Assembly (NCBI GenBank): GCA_946188175.1 | Contig: CAMHUJ010000069.1 | Coordinates: forward strand, 1 to 7,726 | Source of the DNA: an uncultured Ruminococcus sp. | Lineage (GTDB): Bacteria; Bacillota; Clostridia; Oscillospirales; Ruminococcaceae | Length of the DNA stretch: 7,726 bases | Direction: 5' to 3' | Shown: in pieces, positions 4,862 to 7,726 of the stretch | Position numbering within the stretch: the stretch's first letter is position 1 | Layout of the letters: every line of letters begins with the position of its first letter | The notes under the pieces: generated by a model | Seen by the model: only the letters and a program-made list of their open reading frames with translations | Told to the model about the DNA's origin: nothing | The model's database searches: none | Made by a program: the position numbers and the translations under genes

Positions 4862-6624
4862 TATGTTCCCGGTGTTCCTTTCGTTGCCGGTGTACTGTCT
4901 GCATCATGCAGCACTTCGCTGTAATATGCTTCGAGACGGGGGCGTGCAGCGATGTAATACGGCTCCAGCCGCTGATCGAAATGCTTTCCCATACCTTCCA
5001 AGATGATGCTGTCCGCCTGTGCAAAGGACATGCTGTCCTTATAAACGCGCTTGCTGACGAGTGCATCATAGACATCTGCGATTGCCATGATCCGCGCTTC
5101 AAGCGGGATTTGTTCGCCCCTGAGCCCCTCGGGATAGCCGGAGCCGTCCCATCCATCGACTCTTTCGTGATGATAGTGCGCAACATTTTCCGCGATCATG
5201 CGGAAGCGTTCGTCATCGGTGCCGCGCAGGATTTCATGCACGATTCTCGCGCCTTCGGGTGCATGGGTCTTCATGACGGCAAATTCCTCGGGCGTAAAGC
5301 GTCCGGGCTTGCGCAGCACGGCATCATCGACGGCGATTTTTCCGAGATCATGCATCGGCGCCGCCTTGATCAGGTCCTGATAGAACACATCATCCGCGGG
5401 AAAATCCGTACCCTTCCGGATTTCGTCTGTCAGGATGCGGACGCCCTCGCTTGTCCGCCGGATATGTCCACCGGTGGAATTGTCGCGGCTTTCGACCATG
5501 GTCGCCATGCCGAGAATGAGCTGATCGTGCATCTCGATGATATGCTGTGTCTTCTCGGCGACCTCCGCTTTCAGATCGGCATTGAAGCTGTCCAGCAGGG
5601 AGATATACTGCTGATTCTTCGTATCATCGGTGATATAGAGCATGAATCCGCGCTTATGGCTGCCGTCGGAGAGATCGCTGATGCTGACGAGATAGGTCTT
5701 GTCCTCCTTGGGATAGAGCGTCTTATCCTTTTTGCGGTCTGCCTTGAAGTCTGCGAGCCATTTCAGCGCCGTATCGCGCATTGCGTCATTGCGGTCGGCG
5801 GGCTGATCGACGGTCAGATCGCTGAGCTCCGGAAAGATGCGTTTGGCAGTATCGTTGCTGCCGAGATACCGCAGCTTTTCATCGAAGGAGATAAAGCCGG
5901 TATCGCCCTTCTGCACGATCGAATCAATGACCGTCTCGGAGACATCATAGAGCACGAGCCGGTGCACGATCATCAGATAGACGACCAGTGCGATGTCATA
6001 TGCCAGCGGGATGAGCTCTGCATTCGGCATGAAATCGACCGCGCGCATGATTTTTCTGCCGCCGAAAAAGCTGACGATTGAAATGACCTCCGGCAGTGCC
6101 AGCAGATAGATAAACCGTCTGGAGACCTGCTTGTTCCGGAAGTAGCTGTAGGCGATTGCGGCGATACTGAGCGCGAAATACAGAAAGACCATTGCATAGA
6201 AAACATGATGCAGCGGACCGTATTCCTTGATGAGATAGCTTGCGCCGTTTTCGCGCCGGAACTGTGTACTTTTGTAGAAAAGCTGATTCCGTCCGATCTG
6301 CTGCGAGCAGAGGAAAACGAAGGTCGTAAAAAGATAGAGCAGCAGCCGCAGGGTACGGTTCAGCTGGATTTTGCAGAGGCTGAATACGGCGAGCGTGACC
6401 ATTAAGATCAGGTAGCAGCCGCTGATATAGAGCACCTTGGTTGCGAGCAGTGCCGCTTCATGGGCCTCTGCGCGGCAGATGAGGAGTTGCGCCAGATTGT
6501 TGATCGGCACGAGCACGAATATCAGAGAGATATGCACATCAAAGTGCCTGTGATACAGCAGACAGTACACAAGCACGAGCAGCAGTGAGACGCCGAGTGC
6601 CGCGGCATAATATGTCTCGATCAT
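4861..6624 (-). CDS. Seven-helix membrane HD-GYP domain phosphodiesterase, likely c-di-GMP-specific
   Basis: This 587-residue protein has seven hydrophobic helices in its first about 225 residues, resembling the 7TM sensor region of some histidine kinases. A PAS-like domain follows (about 230-340, with FISFDEKLRYLGSNDTAKRIF), then a short coiled-coil linker (about 342-368) and a C-terminal HD-GYP domain (about 370-560). HD-GYP enzymes hydrolyse cyclic di-GMP or related dinucleotides. The metal and catalytic residues appear intact: H387 in GGHIRRT, H425-D426 in MHDLGKI, H454 in KTHAPEG, H483, H485 and H486 in AHYHHER, GYP at 496-498 and D517 in IADVYDAL. The stretch between HHE and GYP looks three residues longer than usual (HHERVDGWDGSGYP). 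The start at 6624 has GGAGGGAG upstream. The stop codon overlaps the rapZ start by one base. Which ligand the membrane region senses cannot be read from the sequence. Confidence 0.93.
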   Translation of the reverse strand: MIETYYAAALGVSLLLVLVYCLLYHRHFDVHISLIFVLVPINNLAQLLICRAEAHEAALLATKVLYISGCYLILMVTLAVFSLCKIQLNRTLRLLLYLFTTFVFLCSQQIGRNQLFYKSTQFRRENGASYLIKEYGPLHHVFYAMVFLYFALSIAAIAYSYFRNKQVSRRFIYLLALPEVISIVSFFGGRKIMRAVDFMPNAELIPLAYDIALVVYLMIVHRLVLYDVSETVIDSIVQKGDTGFISFDEKLRYLGSNDTAKRIFPELSDLTVDQPADRNDAMRDTALKWLADFKADRKKDKTLYPKEDKTYLVSISDLSDGSHKRGFMLYITDDTKNQQYISLLDSFNADLKAEVAEKTQHIIEMHDQLILGMATMVESRDNSTGGHIRRTSEGVRILTDEIRKGTDFPADDVFYQDLIKAAPMHDLGKIAVDDAVLRKPGRFTPEEFAVMKTHAPEGARIVHEILRGTDDERFRMIAENVAHYHHERVDGWDGSGYPEGLRGEQIPLEARIMAIADVYDALVSKRVYKDSMSFAQADSIILEGMGKHFDQRLEPYYIAARPRLEAYYSEVLHDADSTPATKGTPGT

Positions 6625-6699
6625 AATGCTCCCTCCGTTTACATGAAACTGACTTCAGGAAAACGATGATGCTGCGATGAAAATGATGTTGATGCTTTG
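6625..6699 (-). other. 75-bp gap before the HD-GYP gene
   Basis: This spacer contains the GGAGGGAG ribosome site of the HD-GYP gene and several CATC/CATCA units on the minus strand. I see no convincing -35/-10 pair and no terminator hairpin, so the HD-GYP gene may be read from upstream, but a separate promoter is not excluded. A start-stop pair ATGTAA lies just before the ribosome site and is probably chance. Confidence 0.5.
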
Positions 6700-7269
6700 T
6701 CAGCTTATAGTCTCCTGCGGAACGCCGCGGCTTTGCAGCAGCGCAAGGACGTCCGCCTTTGTGCCTTCGGTATAGCCGTCGTCGTGCAGGATGATATATT
6801 TTTTCTGATTGTCCGCCTTCACGCAGAGATAGAGCGTGTTGTTGCAGTCGGCAAAGCTGATAATCAGACTGTATGCAAATTTCGACTGCGTGTCCGTCCC
6901 GACCGTGCTGCGCGAGACCGTGATGCTCTCCCCGTCCAGGACATTTTTGACAGGACTGCCGATTATTGCCTTCCATGCTTTGGAATGCATCGCAAGCCAG
7001 TATGCGATTTTGTCGCCGAAGAAAAAGAACAGCAGTCCGAGAATGCCGAATACACTCCATTCTATGACAGCCCATTGCACACCGGACAGTTCCAGATGCA
7101 CTCTTTTTGCGCGGACAATCAGCCATATACCGAACAGACTGATGCCGCAGCCTGCGATTCCGACGAGCAGCAATATGACCCGCAGAATCTTTTTCTGCGG
7201 TGTTTTCTTGTCGCGGCTCACCAGAAACGCGACATCCTCTTTTGAGATTGCGCATTCATTGACAATCAT
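6700..7269 (-). CDS. Small two-helix membrane protein, YcxB-like C-terminal domain
   Basis: This 189-residue protein has a short charged N-terminus, two strong membrane helices (about 28-53 and 65-84, the second with FGILGLLFFFFG) and a soluble C-terminal half of about 100 residues. That half, with a strand-rich pattern (SKFAYSLIISFADCNNTLYLCV, split here as SKFAYSLIIS and FADCNNTLYLCV, then KKYIILHDDGYTEG and a final helix), resembles the YcxB-like family, whose function is unknown. The resemblance is from memory of the fold pattern rather than a search. The start at 7269 has GAGGA seven bases upstream. It follows the glycosyltransferase by 15 bases, so the two are probably in one operon, suggesting an envelope-related role; this is weak inference. 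It could equally be a species-specific membrane protein outside that family. Confidence 0.8.
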   Translation of the reverse strand: MIVNECAISKEDVAFLVSRDKKTPQKKILRVILLLVGIAGCGISLFGIWLIVRAKRVHLELSGVQWAVIEWSVFGILGLLFFFFGDKIAYWLAMHSKAWKAIIGSPVKNVLDGESITVSRSTVGTDTQSKFAYSLIISFADCNNTLYLCVKADNQKKYIILHDDGYTEGTKADVLALLQSRGVPQETIS

Positions 7270-7284
7270 ACAGTTATCCTCAAA

Positions 7285-7726
7285 TTATCTGACATCATAA
7301 TAGAACTGATCGGCAGCTTCTCTGTCCTTTCCGGTAAAGATGCGCTTGGTCAGCTTGCGGTTTTTGATCAGATACCAGTCGCCGAACTGATCGAATTTCC
7401 GTGCAGATGTGTAGATTTTGGATTTTTTGAGCGTGCCGTATTTTTTGCCGGACTGTTCGCCGTGCTTTTTGAGGCGCTTAGCAAAATCGAGGTCCTCGAG
7501 GCTGACGAGCGCCTCGTCAAATCCGCCGACGGCATCGAAATCTGATTTTCGGCACCAGAAAACCGCACCGGAAAGCAGTGCCTTGCTGCGGAAAATCTCG
7601 GGCAGCATCAGCAGCAGAATATAGAATGAGGAGACTGCAATGCCGAGCGATGCGCGGTCAAAAACAGGCATCGCGCCGCCGCCGATGAATTTGCCGCTTT
7701 CGAGCAGCGAGCGGATTTCGCAGAAG
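7285..7726 (-). CDS. Family 2 glycosyltransferase, C-terminal part only
   Basis: About 147 codons of the 3' end are present; the frame is open to the window edge, so the N-terminal nucleotide-sugar-binding half and its DxD motif are not visible. The retained part shows KFIGGGAMPVF, a hydrophobic stretch (GIAVSSFYILLLMLP), then SGAVFWCRKSDFDAVGGFDE followed by SLEDLDFAKRLKKHG. The GGFDE ... EDLD arrangement is characteristic of GT-A fold family 2 transferases, where the ED motif helps bind acceptor or catalyse transfer. Such enzymes build cell-surface polysaccharides, glycolipids or teichoic-acid-like polymers; the sugar and acceptor cannot be told. An internal ATG at 7671 opens a shorter frame, but the conserved reading upstream of it shows that it is not the true start. 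Confidence 0.88.
   Translation of the reverse strand, partial: FCEIRSLLESGKFIGGGAMPVFDRASLGIAVSSFYILLLMLPEIFRSKALLSGAVFWCRKSDFDAVGGFDEALVSLEDLDFAKRLKKHGEQSGKKYGTLKKSKIYTSARKFDQFGDWYLIKNRKLTKRIFTGKDREAADQFYYDVR

Noticed and set aside
4906..6081. Long open frame of 391 codons on the plus strand
   Set aside because: It is antisense to the HD-GYP gene, whose minus-strand translation has all family motifs. The plus-strand product has no recognisable domain and reflects codon bias on the opposite strand.
6663..6695. Cluster of GATG/GATGATG units on the plus strand in the gap before the HD-GYP gene
   Set aside because: The units are short and irregularly spaced and do not form a hairpin or a clear operator; probably simple-sequence drift.
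3998..6714. Shared 11-mer GAGACTATAAG at the 3' ends of rapZ (4008-3998) and the YcxB-like gene (6714-6704), each just before the next gene
   Set aside because: Both contain a TATAAG -10-like hexamer, but the copy near 6704 has no -35 partner, and 11-base matches are expected by chance in a window this size.
6539..7255. Open frame of 238 codons on the minus strand in another frame
   Set aside because: It overlaps both the YcxB-like and HD-GYP genes, is very rich in R and C and has no membrane or domain pattern; a frame shadow.

Overview
All recognisable genes in this window lie on the minus strand, so transcription runs from high to low coordinates. The protein types suggest a low-G+C-phylum Gram-positive (Bacillota), most likely class Clostridia and perhaps the Ruminococcaceae/Oscillospirales. 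The pointers are a Bce-type peptide-sensing and export module, RapZ of the YvcJ type, a 7TM-HD-GYP protein and strong AAGGAGG ribosome binding sites. The base composition is moderately GC-rich. The taxonomic call is inference and was not tested by any search.

Upstream block (7726 down to about 3986): the C-terminal part of a family 2 glycosyltransferase, a small two-helix membrane protein resembling the YcxB family, a membrane-bound HD-GYP phosphodiesterase with a seven-helix N-terminus, and rapZ. The HD-GYP and rapZ genes overlap by one base (TAATG). A perfect 12-bp GC-rich hairpin with a short T run follows rapZ and looks like a modest terminator.

Downstream block (about 3938 down to 1): birA (biotin-protein ligase without a DNA-binding domain), an OmpR-type response regulator, a short intramembrane-sensing histidine kinase, an ABC ATPase and the first 204 codons of its FtsX-like permease. 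The last four make a complete BceRS-BceAB type antimicrobial-peptide sensing and resistance module, apart from the permease being cut by the window edge. A candidate birA promoter lies inside the 3' end of rapZ. In the 91-bp gap before the ABC genes there is an extended -10 promoter with a poor -35 and three copies of an ATGTCAC-like element, which is the expected layout for activation by the adjacent response regulator.

How the genes work together: by analogy with Bce modules, the permease would detect a peptide-bound envelope target and signal through the kinase, and the regulator would then raise expression of the ABC pair through the direct repeats. The upstream block joins envelope-type functions (glycosyltransferase, membrane protein) to cyclic-dinucleotide turnover and RapZ. 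I found no mobile element, CRISPR array, tRNA or rRNA gene, and no wholly novel system. The most useful leads are the regulatory sites and the unusual gene pairings. No gap between genes exceeds 91 bases.
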